Origin: Sulfurospirillum diekertiae
Lineage (GTDB): Bacteria > Campylobacterota > Campylobacteria > Campylobacterales > Sulfurospirillaceae
DNA: 64,000 nucleotides
Assembly: GCF_002309535.1 (NCBI RefSeq)
Contig: NZ_CP023275.1
Span: forward strand, 2,542,001 to 2,606,000
Reading direction: 5' to 3'
Shown here: piece after piece, positions 9,133 through 18,788 of the stretch
How the letters are laid out: every line of letters starts with the position of its first letter
How positions within the stretch are numbered: the first letter of the stretch is position 1
Made by a program: the position numbers and the translations under genes
Notes under the pieces: model-generated
Told to the model about the DNA's origin: nothing
The model's input: the letters and a program-made list of their open reading frames with translations, nothing else
The model's database searches: none

Positions 9133-9796
9133 TGACAAATTTATACCCAACGCCTCGCACAGAGAGAATAAAACGAGGTTTTCGAGGGTCATCCCCAATT
9201 TTTTGACGGATTCTACCCATAATGACATCGATGCTTTTCAAACTACTTTCGTATTTGATCGAACCGATATTGAGTAAAATCTCTTCTCTTGAAATCACAA
9301 AACCCTCTTTTTTTAACATATAAGCCACAATGTCATACTCTGCCATAGTGAGTTTTAACTCATTTTGCCCTCGTTTGATGATGTGCCTCTCTTCATCAAG
9401 ACTAAAGGTGTGATGCGTGGATTCACTCAGCGTTGAGCCTCTTCGTAAAATAGCACGAAGTCTGTAAGCAAGTTCTCTTGGATCATACGGTTTAGGTAAA
9501 AAGTCATCCGCCCCACGCTCAAAACCCATCACTTTATCACCCATGTCAGACCTTGCGGAAGAGATAATAATAGGGAGTGTGGGAATGGCTTCATGGACAA
9601 TGCGACAAATCTCTAATCCATCAATTTGAGGTAAAGAGAGGTCAAGAACAAGTGCATCAAAGATATCGTGTTGAAGTGCCGTTAATCCATCTAAAGGAGT
9701 AAAGGCAAGGATGGTTTCAATCTCCTCCTTGAGAAGAGATTCTTGAAGCAGTTGTGCAAGTTCAACGTCATCTTCAATCATTAAAATTTTAATCAT
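9125..9796 (-). CDS. OmpR-family response regulator
   Basis: A 223-residue regulator. The receiver domain (residues 1-120) has the acidic pair EDD at residues 8-10, phospho-acceptor Asp in DALVLDLSLPQIDG and a conserved Lys in LPKPYDP. The C-terminal winged helix (residues about 130-220) ends IGDDPRKPRFILSVRGVGYK, the standard OmpR/PhoB wing. It is co-transcribed with the downstream kinase (8-base overlap). A four-EF-hand protein gene lies 74 bases upstream on the same strand and may be part of the same unit or a target. Confidence 0.92.
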   Translation of the reverse strand: MIKILMIEDDVELAQLLQESLLKEEIETILAFTPLDGLTALQHDIFDALVLDLSLPQIDGLEICRIVHEAIPTLPIIISSARSDMGDKVMGFERGADDFLPKPYDPRELAYRLRAILRRGSTLSESTHHTFSLDEERHIIKRGQNELKLTMAEYDIVAYMLKKEGFVISREEILLNIGSIKYESSLKSIDVIMGRIRQKIGDDPRKPRFILSVRGVGYKFVNA

Positions 9797-9870
9797 GCTT
9801 GATTATAACGAAGATAAAGTAAATGAAAAGTAACACAAAACCACGCCTTGCTTAGAGCGTGGTTTTTAGC

Positions 9871-10818
9871 TTAGGCACTAAAACTAACAGAACTACTTGA
9901 AAGTGTATTTTGCGTAGCGTAATTTGAGATGATTTGTGCTAAAAGCGCTTTCATCAAAGAATTTTCGTTACTACTCTCATCTGTTGTTGCAGAAGCGCTG
10001 GTTGTTGTACCAATACTTGCTGCTTTCGTAGAGTCTTGGTACGCCTTTGCTTCAGCAGAGGTTACTTTGCCATCGCCATTGGTATCAGCCGCATCGAAAT
10101 TTTGAGCCAATGTATCAAAAAGAGAAGCAAGGTTGCTATCGGTCGATGAAGTATCACTCGCCATCGCGGTAAGTTCATCTTTCGTATAACCCGTATCTTC
10201 TTGTGTAGAAGAGGACGGTGGCGGAGGAGGTGGGGGCATACTTCCTGACGCTGCAACGTTACTTGCATCGGTTGTTCCACTGGTTGTCGTATCTTGTTGC
10301 GTTGATTGCTGATATGCCATAGCTTCAGCAGAAGTCACCTTACCATCACCATTCGTATCAGCTGCTGAGAAATTCGCAACCACTGAAGAAAGTAATGAGG
10401 CAAGATTGCTGTCTGTAGATGAAACTTCACTCGCCATAGCGGTAAGCTCATCTGCCGTATAACCTGTATCTGTTTGCGTAGAAGAGGACGATGGCGGAGG
10501 AGGTGGGGGCATACTTCCTGACGCTGCCGTAGACTGCTGCGCGGATAGCATAGATGTTAATTCATCTATACTAATCTTGCCGTCTCCATTACTATCGAGT
10601 GCTTTAAAAGCGTTATTGACCGTGCTTTCATCAGCATTTGAAAGTTTTAGAGCAGCACTGCTAAACTCAGTACTGTCCACAGAACCACTCGAATCACTAT
10701 CCAAAGAAGTAAGCAACTCTTCTGCGAATTTTGACATTAACGAGCTAGTACTGTTGGTACTGCTGCCATACGTCGCGTACGATGACGTTCCGTAAAGAGA
10801 ATTTGAACTTATAGTCAT
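9871..10818 (-). CDS. EF-hand calcium-binding protein with proline and serine-rich repeats
   Basis: A 315-residue protein with four canonical EF-hand loops at residues 40-51 (DSDSSGSVDSTE), 75-86 (DSNGDGKISIDE), 154-165 and 245-256 (both DTNGDGKVTSAE). Two near-identical units of 91 residues each carry a SGSMPPPPPP run, a DELTAMAS block and an EF-hand. No Sec signal peptide is evident, so location is uncertain. Start at 10818 is set by a strong AAGGAGGAG site; the open frame upstream is not supported. It lies beside a two-component pair whose sensor also carries proline runs. Function unknown; calcium sensing or buffering is an inference. Confidence 0.85.
   Translation of the reverse strand: MTISSNSLYGTSSYATYGSSTNSTSSLMSKFAEELLTSLDSDSSGSVDSTEFSSAALKLSNADESTVNNAFKALDSNGDGKISIDELTSMLSAQQSTAASGSMPPPPPPSSSSTQTDTGYTADELTAMASEVSSTDSNLASLLSSVVANFSAADTNGDGKVTSAEAMAYQQSTQQDTTTSGTTDASNVAASGSMPPPPPPPSSSTQEDTGYTKDELTAMASDTSSTDSNLASLFDTLAQNFDAADTNGDGKVTSAEAKAYQDSTKAASIGTTTSASATTDESSNENSLMKALLAQIISNYATQNTLSSSSVSFSA
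9982..10527 (-). repeat. Tandem 273-base internal repeat of the EF-hand gene
   Basis: Two in-frame copies start at 10527 and 10254 (minus strand), each beginning with codons for AASGSMPPPPPP and ending after an EF-hand and a Q/S/T-rich tail. The 273-base (91-codon) spacing and near-identical DNA over the proline run indicate recent duplication. The end of the second copy is approximate because its serine/threonine tail diverges. Confidence 0.75.
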
Positions 10819-10936
10819 ATTCTCCTCCTTTATTTGGCTTGGGGATATCCCAGTAGCAATGCTAACGCTAAAGCAGTAAACAGTGAGTAACATTAGAAAA
10901 TTTTTTTACATGTAAATACGTGAGCAAAACATAAAC

Positions 10937-11620
10937 TTATCCAAATCGATACCCAACGCCTGAAATCGTAATGAGCAATTTGGGTTGGTTAGGGTCGATT
11001 TCAATTTTTTTGCGAATCTGATTGACAAATACACGCAGTATTTTGGTATCGCTTTGATAACCGACACCCCAGACATTTTTGAGGATTTGTGCATGGGTTA
11101 GCGCCTTCCCACTATTTTGCATGAAAAATTTTAAAAGGCTAAATTCGAGTGGAGTGAAATGCAATGCACCATCGTTTAGTTTAACTTCTCGTTTTTCAAG
11201 ATCAAGTTCAAGCGCACCCACTTTAAGCAATGGCGTGCTCTCTTTTTTAAGTGCATGTCTGAGTGCAGAGTTGATGCGCGCAATAAGCTCACCTGTAAAA
11301 AAAGGTTTCACCACATAATCATCAGCTCCAAGATTGAGTGAATCTACGATCTCCTGTTCACCATTGCGTGCCGAGACAATAATAATGGGAATGTTGCTAA
11401 ACTCACGAATTTTTTCTACAAAAAGCTTTCCATCGCCATCGGGAAGCCCTAAATCTAATAAAATCAGATCAGGATTAAACTGAATCATCTGCGACATGCC
11501 CTCTTTTTGAGTGCCGCATAGTTTCAGGAGAAACGCATGCTCTTCAAGGCTCACTTCTAAAAGCTTTTGGATCTGTTTATCATCTTCAATGATCAAAATT
11601 TTATATTTGGGTTGAGACAT
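10937..11620 (-). CDS. kdpE: KdpE response regulator of the potassium uptake operon
   Basis: A 227-residue OmpR-type regulator. Receiver motifs are EDD (residues about 9-11), PDLILLDLGLPDGDG with the phospho-Asp, and VVKPFFTGEL with the conserved Lys. The DNA-binding domain ends PNQPKLLITISGVGYRFG. It activates kdpABC when phosphorylated by KdpD (established family role). Its ATG overlaps the kdpD stop as TAATG at 11622-11618, so the two are translationally coupled. It is the last gene of the kdp operon. The 118-base gap after it holds one TTACATGTAA palindrome (10906-10915). Confidence 0.96.
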   Translation of the reverse strand: MSQPKYKILIIEDDKQIQKLLEVSLEEHAFLLKLCGTQKEGMSQMIQFNPDLILLDLGLPDGDGKLFVEKIREFSNIPIIIVSARNGEQEIVDSLNLGADDYVVKPFFTGELIARINSALRHALKKESTPLLKVGALELDLEKREVKLNDGALHFTPLEFSLLKFFMQNSGKALTHAQILKNVWGVGYQSDTKILRVFVNQIRKKIEIDPNQPKLLITISGVGYRFG

Positions 11621-14316
11621 TATTCCTCCTGTACGGGGATGTTAAATTCAAAAATCACACTGTTTTCCACGTTCTTTGCCCAAATCATTCCACCATGCGC
11701 TTCAACGATTTTTTTGCAGATAAAAAGTCCTAACCCACTGCCATTGATGTCATCGCTAATGCCTTTAATTCTAAAAAACTTTTCAAACACTACCGTAAGG
11801 TCTTCTTCACTGATGTGGCTGTCTTCATTTAAAACAAAGATTTTACACCATGCTCCCACTTTTTGAAACCCTAAAGTAATGGCGCTTCCGTGCTGCGAGT
11901 ATTTGATTGCATTTTCCAAAAGATTGACGACGACACGTTCTATTAAGACACAATCGGCTTTAAAAATGCCCGATTCTTCTTCAATTTTGATGCTAAAATT
12001 GCGCTCTTTTAAGATATCTTCAAACTCCCTCGCCGCTTGCGAGAAGATGTCTGCGACATCACACCAATCTTTTTTAAGCACCACTTTATGGCTTTCAAAG
12101 CGTGCAGAATCAAGCAAATTGTTCATCAAGCGTTCCATCTTTTTTGCACTAAAAATGACTTGCGAGATGATAACGCGCTTCTTTTCATCTAACCACGTCT
12201 CATCTGTTTTCAGCATCGAAATCATCCCTAAAATGGAGGCAAGCGGTGTTCGTAGATCATGTGAAATCGAACCGTACAGTGCATTTTTAAGCTCTTCGCG
12301 TGCTAATGTAATCGCATTTTTACTGTTTTTTTCAGAAAGGGATATACGCTCAAAAGAGACCGCCATGACACTGGTGACCGAGTCTAAAAACATTTTAAAC
12401 TCTGTGTTCATCTCATCTTGTTTGATTTTAATCCCAAGGGCTCCATAAACAACATCGCGGCTTTGAATGGGAATATAGAGCATATCTGAAGCCAAAAAGG
12501 TATCCGTACCTGCCCCTGCTATTTTGCCGTTGTCCAAACACCAATCTAACACGGCTTTTTCGCTCGAAGAGATAAAAATGGCCTCTAATTTTTCAAACAT
12601 CGCATCATGTTTTTTACTGGAAAGTGGGCTTTGGGGATCATAATGTGCATAGAGTTTTGGCATGTCATCACTGTGACGACGTAAGAAAAAGAAGGTTTCC
12701 TTGCCGAGTGATTCGGCAATGAGAGGCATGGCTATTTTAATCACCTGTTTTATTTCAGACACCGCCGTCACCCTACGACTCAGTTTATACAGTCGCCTCA
12801 CCCTCTTTTCGCGCTCTCGTATCACCTCACCGATCAGTTTTAACTTTTTGGCTTGTGACGAGATGAGATACGCCACAATAAAAAAGATGAAAAAACTCCA
12901 CAAATGCGAGATATCCGTTACAACAAAGGTATAAATCGGAGGCACAAAGAAGTAATTAAAAAGCCCAACACCCACAAACGTAATGAGCATGGACGTTTTC
13001 ATATCACCCCTTGAGGCGACAATCAACACAGGAATAAGAATCAGCAGTGCAACATTGAGGAGTTCTAAATAGTTTCTAAAAACGATACACCCAAACGTGA
13101 TGATACCTAGCAATCCCAAACCAAAAAGAGAGTGCCACAAAGGCATCTCCTCTTTTTGCGCTTCTTCTTCGATCGCATACGATTCTAAGGCCTGCTCTTT
13201 GGTCTTATTGATGTATGAAATAATGCAAAACTCATCGCCAGCATTGAGCAGTTCATCGGCAATATCCATGCGCCAGAATTTTCCTATAAAATTCTTTTTG
13301 CGTTTTGCCACAACGATGTGTGTTACAAACCGCGCTCTGGCATGTTTTAAAATCTCTTCACCCACATCTTGCCCGGAAACCGTGTTGACCTCAGCGCCTA
13401 ACTCTTCGGCTAAGCGAATATTTTTCGCCAATTTTTCACGGTTATTGGTTGAAAAATCATCGACATACAGTGCAATCCACTCCGCATTCATCTGCGAAGA
13501 GAGTCGCTTAGCATAGCGAATCAGATTGGCAGAAAATTCACTGCCATCAATGCAGACCATCACCTTTTCAACCGCTTCCCAACGCTCCAGTTTATTCTCT
13601 TTATACTGATCGTAAACGTCTTTACTCACGCGTCCTGCGGCTTGTTTGAGCGCAATTTCCCTCAGAGCATTGATGTTACCCAGCTTGAAAAAATTCATCA
13701 GCGCTTTTTCAACACTTTGGAGTTTGTAGATTTTCCCCTCTTTCAGTCGCTCGACCAATTTTTCAGGAGGAATGTCGATGATTTGGATTTTATCAACACG
13801 TTCTAAAATGCTATCGGGAACGGTTTCGGTAACCTTCACCCCCGTAATTTGCAATACCAAATCGTTAAGGCTCTCAAGGTGTTGCACATTCATCGTGCTG
13901 TACACATCGATGCCATTGTCTAAGATCTCTAACACATCTTGGTAACGCTTTTGATGCCTTGAGGTGGGTGCATTGCTGTGCGCCAACTCATCAATAAGCA
14001 CCACATCGGGTTTGGCTTCCAAAATCGCATCAATATCGAGTTCATAGAGCGTACTTCCACGGTACACGATCTTTTTAGGAGCGATGGAGGGAATGCCTTG
14101 GGTCAAACGCTCTGTTTCAACGCGACCGTGCATCTCCACATAGCCAATGAGCACACGCTTTCCACTTTTGAGCAGCTCTTTGGCATTGCGAAGCATGGTG
14201 TAGGTTTTGCCCACACCTGCCAAGGCTCCAAAGAAAAGGGTTAATTCGCCCGTATCACGTCTATTTTTGATCTCTTGAAGAACGGGATCACTCGTTTCTA
14301 AGACATCTTCATTCAT
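11620..14316 (-). CDS. kdpD: KdpD potassium/turgor sensor kinase
   Basis: An 898-residue full-length sensor. The N-terminal KdpD domain has a Walker A-like GALAGVGKT (residues about 30-38) and the STMNVQHLESLND block. A universal stress protein-like domain follows (VMVCIDGSEFSANLIRYAKR, about residue 250). Four closely spaced membrane helices lie at about 395-490, then a GAF-like region, the H-box GSISHDLRTPLASILG and a HATPase ending GSGLGLFICKKIVEAHGG. It phosphorylates KdpE under potassium limitation (established). It starts one base after the kdpC stop, so the operon is contiguous. Confidence 0.97.
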   Translation of the reverse strand: MNEDVLETSDPVLQEIKNRRDTGELTLFFGALAGVGKTYTMLRNAKELLKSGKRVLIGYVEMHGRVETERLTQGIPSIAPKKIVYRGSTLYELDIDAILEAKPDVVLIDELAHSNAPTSRHQKRYQDVLEILDNGIDVYSTMNVQHLESLNDLVLQITGVKVTETVPDSILERVDKIQIIDIPPEKLVERLKEGKIYKLQSVEKALMNFFKLGNINALREIALKQAAGRVSKDVYDQYKENKLERWEAVEKVMVCIDGSEFSANLIRYAKRLSSQMNAEWIALYVDDFSTNNREKLAKNIRLAEELGAEVNTVSGQDVGEEILKHARARFVTHIVVAKRKKNFIGKFWRMDIADELLNAGDEFCIISYINKTKEQALESYAIEEEAQKEEMPLWHSLFGLGLLGIITFGCIVFRNYLELLNVALLILIPVLIVASRGDMKTSMLITFVGVGLFNYFFVPPIYTFVVTDISHLWSFFIFFIVAYLISSQAKKLKLIGEVIREREKRVRRLYKLSRRVTAVSEIKQVIKIAMPLIAESLGKETFFFLRRHSDDMPKLYAHYDPQSPLSSKKHDAMFEKLEAIFISSSEKAVLDWCLDNGKIAGAGTDTFLASDMLYIPIQSRDVVYGALGIKIKQDEMNTEFKMFLDSVTSVMAVSFERISLSEKNSKNAITLAREELKNALYGSISHDLRTPLASILGMISMLKTDETWLDEKKRVIISQVIFSAKKMERLMNNLLDSARFESHKVVLKKDWCDVADIFSQAAREFEDILKERNFSIKIEEESGIFKADCVLIERVVVNLLENAIKYSQHGSAITLGFQKVGAWCKIFVLNEDSHISEEDLTVVFEKFFRIKGISDDINGSGLGLFICKKIVEAHGGMIWAKNVENSVIFEFNIPVQEE

Positions 14317-14317
14317 G

Positions 14318-14896
14318 TTAAGGATTTAAAACTCCAAAGTTTTTATCTAATGCACGATTTAAAAGAAGGACATTCACCCTCTCCTCGCCTATAAAACCCA
14401 AAAATTTTCGCTCAATATGTTGATTGACAAGCTCTAGCATTTGAACGTTGCCCACATGGCGCTCTTTCGCAAGGGTATTTACCTGATAAAGGGCTGCTAA
14501 TTTCGAGATATGCGGGTCAAGTCCACTGCCTGAACTCATCACCAAATCACTGGGAATGTCACTCTCGCCAAATCTTACATGTAAAGCTTCTTTACTGGCT
14601 TCTATTCTATCCAACAAAAGCTTGTTTGTCGGTGCTAAATTACTCCCACTTGAAGAGAGTGCGTCGTAGCCATCATCCCCTGCAGCCGAGGGTCTGCTGG
14701 TAAAATAGCCCTTTTTTGAAAAATTTTGACCGATCAGTTCTGAGCCTATCACCGCTCCATTTTCTTTCAGCAAAAGCCCCGAACTCTGTGAGGGAAAAAC
14801 CCATGCCCCTAAATTGGTCACCACCAGAGGATAGATACCTCCGAGTAAAAATGTCATAACTAAAAGCAATTTAACGGATTGAAGGAGTGTTTTCAT
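14318..14896 (-). CDS. kdpC: KdpC subunit of the potassium-transporting ATPase
   Basis: A 192-residue single-span subunit that stabilises the KdpFABC complex. One N-terminal membrane helix (residues about 8-30) is followed by the conserved periplasmic/catalytic-assist motifs GSELIGQNFSKKGYFTSRPS and SGSGLDPHIS. It carries a TTACATGTAA copy at 14575-14584, read as LHV within a variable stretch. It follows kdpB by ten bases. Confidence 0.96.
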   Translation of the reverse strand: MKTLLQSVKLLLVMTFLLGGIYPLVVTNLGAWVFPSQSSGLLLKENGAVIGSELIGQNFSKKGYFTSRPSAAGDDGYDALSSSGSNLAPTNKLLLDRIEASKEALHVRFGESDIPSDLVMSSGSGLDPHISKLAALYQVNTLAKERHVGNVQMLELVNQHIERKFLGFIGEERVNVLLLNRALDKNFGVLNP

Positions 14897-14906
14897 GTGC
14901 TACCTT

Positions 14907-16940
14907 TTACAAAAGATTCAGTGTTGCAAGCAACATATCAAGCAGTTTTATGCCCACAAACGGAGCGATAATGCCACCCAAACCATAAATAACCAAGTTT
15001 TTTCCTAACACCACATCCGCACCCAAAGCTTTATAGCCAACCCCTGAAATTGCCAGAGGAATCAGTGCGATGATGATGAGCGCATTAAAAATAACTGCCG
15101 ATAAAATCGCACTGTGAGGTGATGAGAGGTGCATGATGTTAAGCACTTCCATCTGCGGAAACGCTACCACAAAGAGAGCTGGAATGATCGCAAAGTATTT
15201 GGCAATGTCATTGGCTAGACTAAACGTCGTCAGTGCTCCTCTGGTCATCAAAAGCTCTTTGCCTGTCTCAACCACTTCGATGAGTTTAGTCGGAGAGCTG
15301 TCCATATCCACCATATTGGCGGCTTCTTTCGCCGCTTGCGTTCCGCTGTTCATTGCAAGACCCACATCGGCTTGTGCAAGAGCTGGCGCGTCGTTAGTAC
15401 CATCTCCCGTCATCGCTACGGTAAAGCCCTCTTTTTGGTAGTTACGAATCAGCGCTATTTTCGTATCGGGTGTTGCTTCGGCGACAAAGTCATCCACGCC
15501 TGCTTCGGCGGCAATCGCAGCAGCCGTGATGGGATTGTCGCCTGTAATCATCACGGTTTTAATGCCCATGCCTCTAAACTCGGCAAATTTCTCTTTGATG
15601 GAAGGTTTGATGATGTCTTTGAGATGAATCACGCCCAAAACATGACTACCAATACATACGACCAAAGGCGTGCCCCCTTTTTTACCGATTTGCATACACA
15701 TATCGTGTGCCTCTTTAGGAAACTTTCCACCCGACATGGTGACAAATTTTTCAATAGCATCCACTGCCCCTTTGCGGTACTCCTTGCCATCAAGGTCAAG
15801 CCCGCTCATTCTCGTATAGGCACTAAAAGGGATAAACTGGGCACTTTGTAGATTGGCTGGCTCTTTAGCACCATAATGATTTTGAGCCAAAGTGACCGTA
15901 CTTTTTCCCTCTGGTGTGTCATCGCTGAGTGACGTTAAGAGTGCGGCATACGCCAAGTTATCGATCTCCTTGATGTCAATGGGAAGAAAAACGCTTGCCA
16001 TGCGATTACCAAAGGTGATCGTACCTGTTTTATCGAGCAATAACACGTTGACATCCCCCGCTGCTTCTATGGCTTTACCGCTCATTGCCAAGACATTCTT
16101 TTTGAGCAATCTGTCCATTCCCGCAATACCAATAGCACTTAAAAGCCCTCCAATGGTTGTTGGAATCAAACAGACCAAAAGCGCAATGAGTGAGACAACA
16201 GAGATATCTGCGTTTACATGTAACGCCATCGGTTTAAGGGTCAATGTCACCACAATGAAGATCGCGGTCAAGCCCATCAGTAAAATGGAGAGCGCAATTT
16301 CATTCGGACTTTTTTGCCTTTTAGCCCCTTCGATGAGGCTAATCATACGATCTAAAAAGGTCTCGCCCGGATTTTTTGTGATCTTGATCGTAATCTCATC
16401 ACTTAAAACAAGCGTTCCCCCTGTTACGGAGTTACGATCCCCTCCTGATTCACGAATGACAGGCGCTGATTCGCCCGTGATGGCACTCTCATCAATGCTC
16501 GCAATGCCCTTAATGACCTCGCCATCGCTAGGAATCACCTCACCTGCGCTGACAATAACCACATCGCCTACGCGAAGGCTCTCAGAGCTGACCTTTCGAA
16601 GGGAACCGTCTTCACTTAACTTGTTGGCACTACTGCTTTTTTTGCCCGAACGAAGAGCACTCGCTTGCGCTTTACCTCGTCCTTCGGCTAACGCTTCTGC
16701 AAAGTTGGCAAAAAGGACTGTGAAAAAGAGCCACGCAAAGACCCAAAATTCAAATCCCAAAAGAGGGATGTTGCCTTGACTGCTCTCATAAAGCCATATA
16801 AAACCGGTAATAAACGTACCCAAATAGACCACAAAAATGATCGGATTTTTGAGCTGTTCTTTGGGTGTTAATTTTGCGATACACCCTTTAAGTGCATCTT
16901 TAATAATGGTTTGGTTATAGCTAGAATTTTGTTTTTTCAT
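14907..16940 (-). CDS. kdpB: KdpB catalytic P-type ATPase subunit
   Basis: About 677 residues. P-type ATPase hallmarks are the phosphorylation motif [13 protein letters not shown], actuator motif TGESAPV, and hinge [18 protein letters not shown]. Transport domain helices lie at both ends. It drives high-affinity potassium import together with KdpA. Start is set at 16940 because AAGGA lies seven bases upstream; the ATG at 16946 abuts that site. It lies nine bases after kdpA. A TTACATGTAA copy (16214-16223) is read as LHV in the loop between two helices, where the family varies. Confidence 0.97.
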   Translation of the reverse strand: MKKQNSSYNQTIIKDALKGCIAKLTPKEQLKNPIIFVVYLGTFITGFIWLYESSQGNIPLLGFEFWVFAWLFFTVLFANFAEALAEGRGKAQASALRSGKKSSSANKLSEDGSLRKVSSESLRVGDVVIVSAGEVIPSDGEVIKGIASIDESAITGESAPVIRESGGDRNSVTGGTLVLSDEITIKITKNPGETFLDRMISLIEGAKRQKSPNEIALSILLMGLTAIFIVVTLTLKPMALHVNADISVVSLIALLVCLIPTTIGGLLSAIGIAGMDRLLKKNVLAMSGKAIEAAGDVNVLLLDKTGTITFGNRMASVFLPIDIKEIDNLAYAALLTSLSDDTPEGKSTVTLAQNHYGAKEPANLQSAQFIPFSAYTRMSGLDLDGKEYRKGAVDAIEKFVTMSGGKFPKEAHDMCMQIGKKGGTPLVVCIGSHVLGVIHLKDIIKPSIKEKFAEFRGMGIKTVMITGDNPITAAAIAAEAGVDDFVAEATPDTKIALIRNYQKEGFTVAMTGDGTNDAPALAQADVGLAMNSGTQAAKEAANMVDMDSSPTKLIEVVETGKELLMTRGALTTFSLANDIAKYFAIIPALFVVAFPQMEVLNIMHLSSPHSAILSAVIFNALIIIALIPLAISGVGYKALGADVVLGKNLVIYGLGGIIAPFVGIKLLDMLLATLNLL

Positions 16941-16949
16941 GTTCATTCC

Positions 16950-18647
16950 TTAAAAAGTAGTACCATCAAGCATCATCAAATGCTCAATTACAGGGCCAAG
17001 TGCGAGTGAAGGGAAAAACGTAAGCGCTCCCGTTAACACGATGGTTGCTACCAAAAGGGTGATGAAAAGCGCACTTTGGGTATTGAGTGTGCCTTTGCCA
17101 AACGGAACCACTTTCTTTCGTGCCAAGCTTCCTGCAATGGCAAGCATCGGGATAATCACGCCAAAACGTCCCACAAACATACAAAAAGCCAGCGCGTAGT
17201 TATAATAAAGCGTATTACCGCTGAGCCCTGCAAAAGCACTGCCATTGTTTCCACTCGCCGAACTAAAGGCATAAAGAATTTGAGAAAGCCCATGCGGTCC
17301 AGGGTTGGAAATAGAGCTGGTGGCATCTGGAATTATAAGTGATAATCCCGTGAAAAGAAGAATGCACAGACCCGGAAGCAACACGGCTATCACGGTATAA
17401 GTCATCTCCTTGGCTTCAATCTTCTTGCCCATGTACTCAGGCGTTCTACCGATCATCAGTCCTGCGATAAAAACACTTAAAATGACATATGCCATCATGC
17501 CGTAAAACCCTGCGCCCACACCGCCGATGACGATCTCACCGAGCATCATCTGCACCATAGTCACCATGCCTGCGAGTGGGGTAAGGCTATCGTGCATACC
17601 ATTGACCGCTCCGCACGATGCTGCCGTTGTGGCGACGGAGAAAAGCGAGGTTGAAGCAATGCCAAAACGCACCTCTTTACCTTCCATAGCGCTTTCGCCT
17701 ACAATGCCTGAAATTTCAGGATTGCCAAATTTTTCAGACGCGTAGTGTGAACCTAGCATCACTACAAAAAGTACGACCATCGCGATTAAGATAGAGCGAC
17801 CCTCACCGCTTTTTTGGCTCATTTTCCCATAGACGAAAAGCAATGAAATGGGTAAAAAGAGAATGGAAAAGACCTGCACAAAGTTAGAAAGAGGTGTTGG
17901 ATTTTCAAACGGATGTGCGGAGTTGGCATTGAAAAAGCCACCGCCATTGGTTCCTAACATTTTAATTGCCTCTTGTGAAGCCACAGGTCCCATCGGAATG
18001 CTCTGATTGGCTCCTTCCAGTGTCACGGCGCTAATATAAGGAGCAAAGTTTTGAATAACGCCTTGAGAAATTAAAAAGAGTGCATAGACCAAAGAAATAG
18101 GAAGCAAAATATAGAGCGTTACACGTACCATATCTGCCCAAAAATTACCGATGGACTCGCTCTCTTTGGTGATGATACCGCGCATAAAAGCCACGGCGAC
18201 CGCAATGCCTGTTGAAGCGGAGAGGAAGTTTTGCACACTGAGCACAAACATCTGAGAAAAATAACTCATCGTGCTCTCACCACTGTAATTTTGCCAGTTG
18301 GTATTGGTGACAAAACTAATTGCTGTATTGAATGCTAACTCAAAAGGTAAAGCGGGTAAGCCTTGCGGATTGAGAGGCAAAAGATGCTGGGAGAGAAGCA
18401 CGACTAGCACAAGCACAATGCCAGCACCATTAAAAAGCATGAGTGCCAAAGCATACTTTTTCCAGTTCATCTCTAAGAGTGGATTGATACCACATAAACG
18501 ATAAAAACTCTTTTCTACCGGCGAGAGGATAGGTGTTAAAACGTTTTTCTCACCCACCAACACTTTGGTAAAAAATCCACTGTATGCTTTTGCTGTTCCT
18601 ATAAGCAAAATCAAAAAGCCTATAAAAAGGGTTATATCTGCAACCAT
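16950..18647 (-). CDS. kdpA: KdpA potassium-binding channel-like subunit
   Basis: A 565-residue polytopic membrane protein. It contains the repeated selectivity-filter-like segments of the SKT superfamily, such as TNTNWQNYSGE, GTNGGGFFNANSAHPFENP, CGAVNGMHD and SASGNNGSAFAG. It binds and translocates potassium in the KdpFABC complex. First gene of the operon; no kdpF reading frame could be recognised upstream. A candidate -10 box (TATAAT) lies about 28 bases before the ATG. Confidence 0.97.
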   Translation of the reverse strand: MVADITLFIGFLILLIGTAKAYSGFFTKVLVGEKNVLTPILSPVEKSFYRLCGINPLLEMNWKKYALALMLFNGAGIVLVLVVLLSQHLLPLNPQGLPALPFELAFNTAISFVTNTNWQNYSGESTMSYFSQMFVLSVQNFLSASTGIAVAVAFMRGIITKESESIGNFWADMVRVTLYILLPISLVYALFLISQGVIQNFAPYISAVTLEGANQSIPMGPVASQEAIKMLGTNGGGFFNANSAHPFENPTPLSNFVQVFSILFLPISLLFVYGKMSQKSGEGRSILIAMVVLFVVMLGSHYASEKFGNPEISGIVGESAMEGKEVRFGIASTSLFSVATTAASCGAVNGMHDSLTPLAGMVTMVQMMLGEIVIGGVGAGFYGMMAYVILSVFIAGLMIGRTPEYMGKKIEAKEMTYTVIAVLLPGLCILLFTGLSLIIPDATSSISNPGPHGLSQILYAFSSASGNNGSAFAGLSGNTLYYNYALAFCMFVGRFGVIIPMLAIAGSLARKKVVPFGKGTLNTQSALFITLLVATIVLTGALTFFPSLALGPVIEHLMMLDGTTF

Positions 18648-18674
18648 TGTTTTCCTTTTGTGTCATTTAGGAAA

Positions 18675-18680
18675 ATTATA
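18675..18680 (-). promoter_or_regulatory. Candidate -10 box for the kdp operon
   Basis: A perfect TATAAT on the minus strand lies 28 bases before the kdpA ATG in an AT-rich leader. No convincing -35 hexamer is visible. This is consistent either with activator (KdpE) dependence or with the weak -35 boxes usual in Campylobacterota; both readings are inference. Confidence 0.35.
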
Positions 18681-18742
18681 GAGCAGATAAAAATGGGGAA
18701 ATATCTTGATTTGGGGTTAAAAAATAAGGATTTTGTTAGGAT

Positions 18743-18776
18743 GTAAAAAAGGAAAGAGAGCAGTTTCCTTTTTTAC
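18743..18776 (-). terminator. Rho-independent terminator after nspC
   Basis: A perfect 13-base-pair stem, GTAAAAAAGGAAA with TTTCCTTTTTTAC and an 8-base loop, lies just past the nspC stop. On the minus strand the stem is followed by further T-rich sequence. Its symmetry would allow function in both directions. A TTACATGTAA palindrome (18773-18782) overlaps its edge. Confidence 0.75.
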
Positions 18777-18788
18777 ATGTAAAGATTT

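Noticed and set aside
15892-16779. A 295-codon open frame on the plus strand
   Set aside because: It lies antisense within kdpB, whose family motifs are complete; its product is low-complexity Ser/Leu/Thr-rich, typical of an antisense shadow, with no ribosome site.
18648-18742. kdpF upstream of kdpA
   Set aside because: No short hydrophobic frame with a start and ribosome site was found between the terminator and kdpA.
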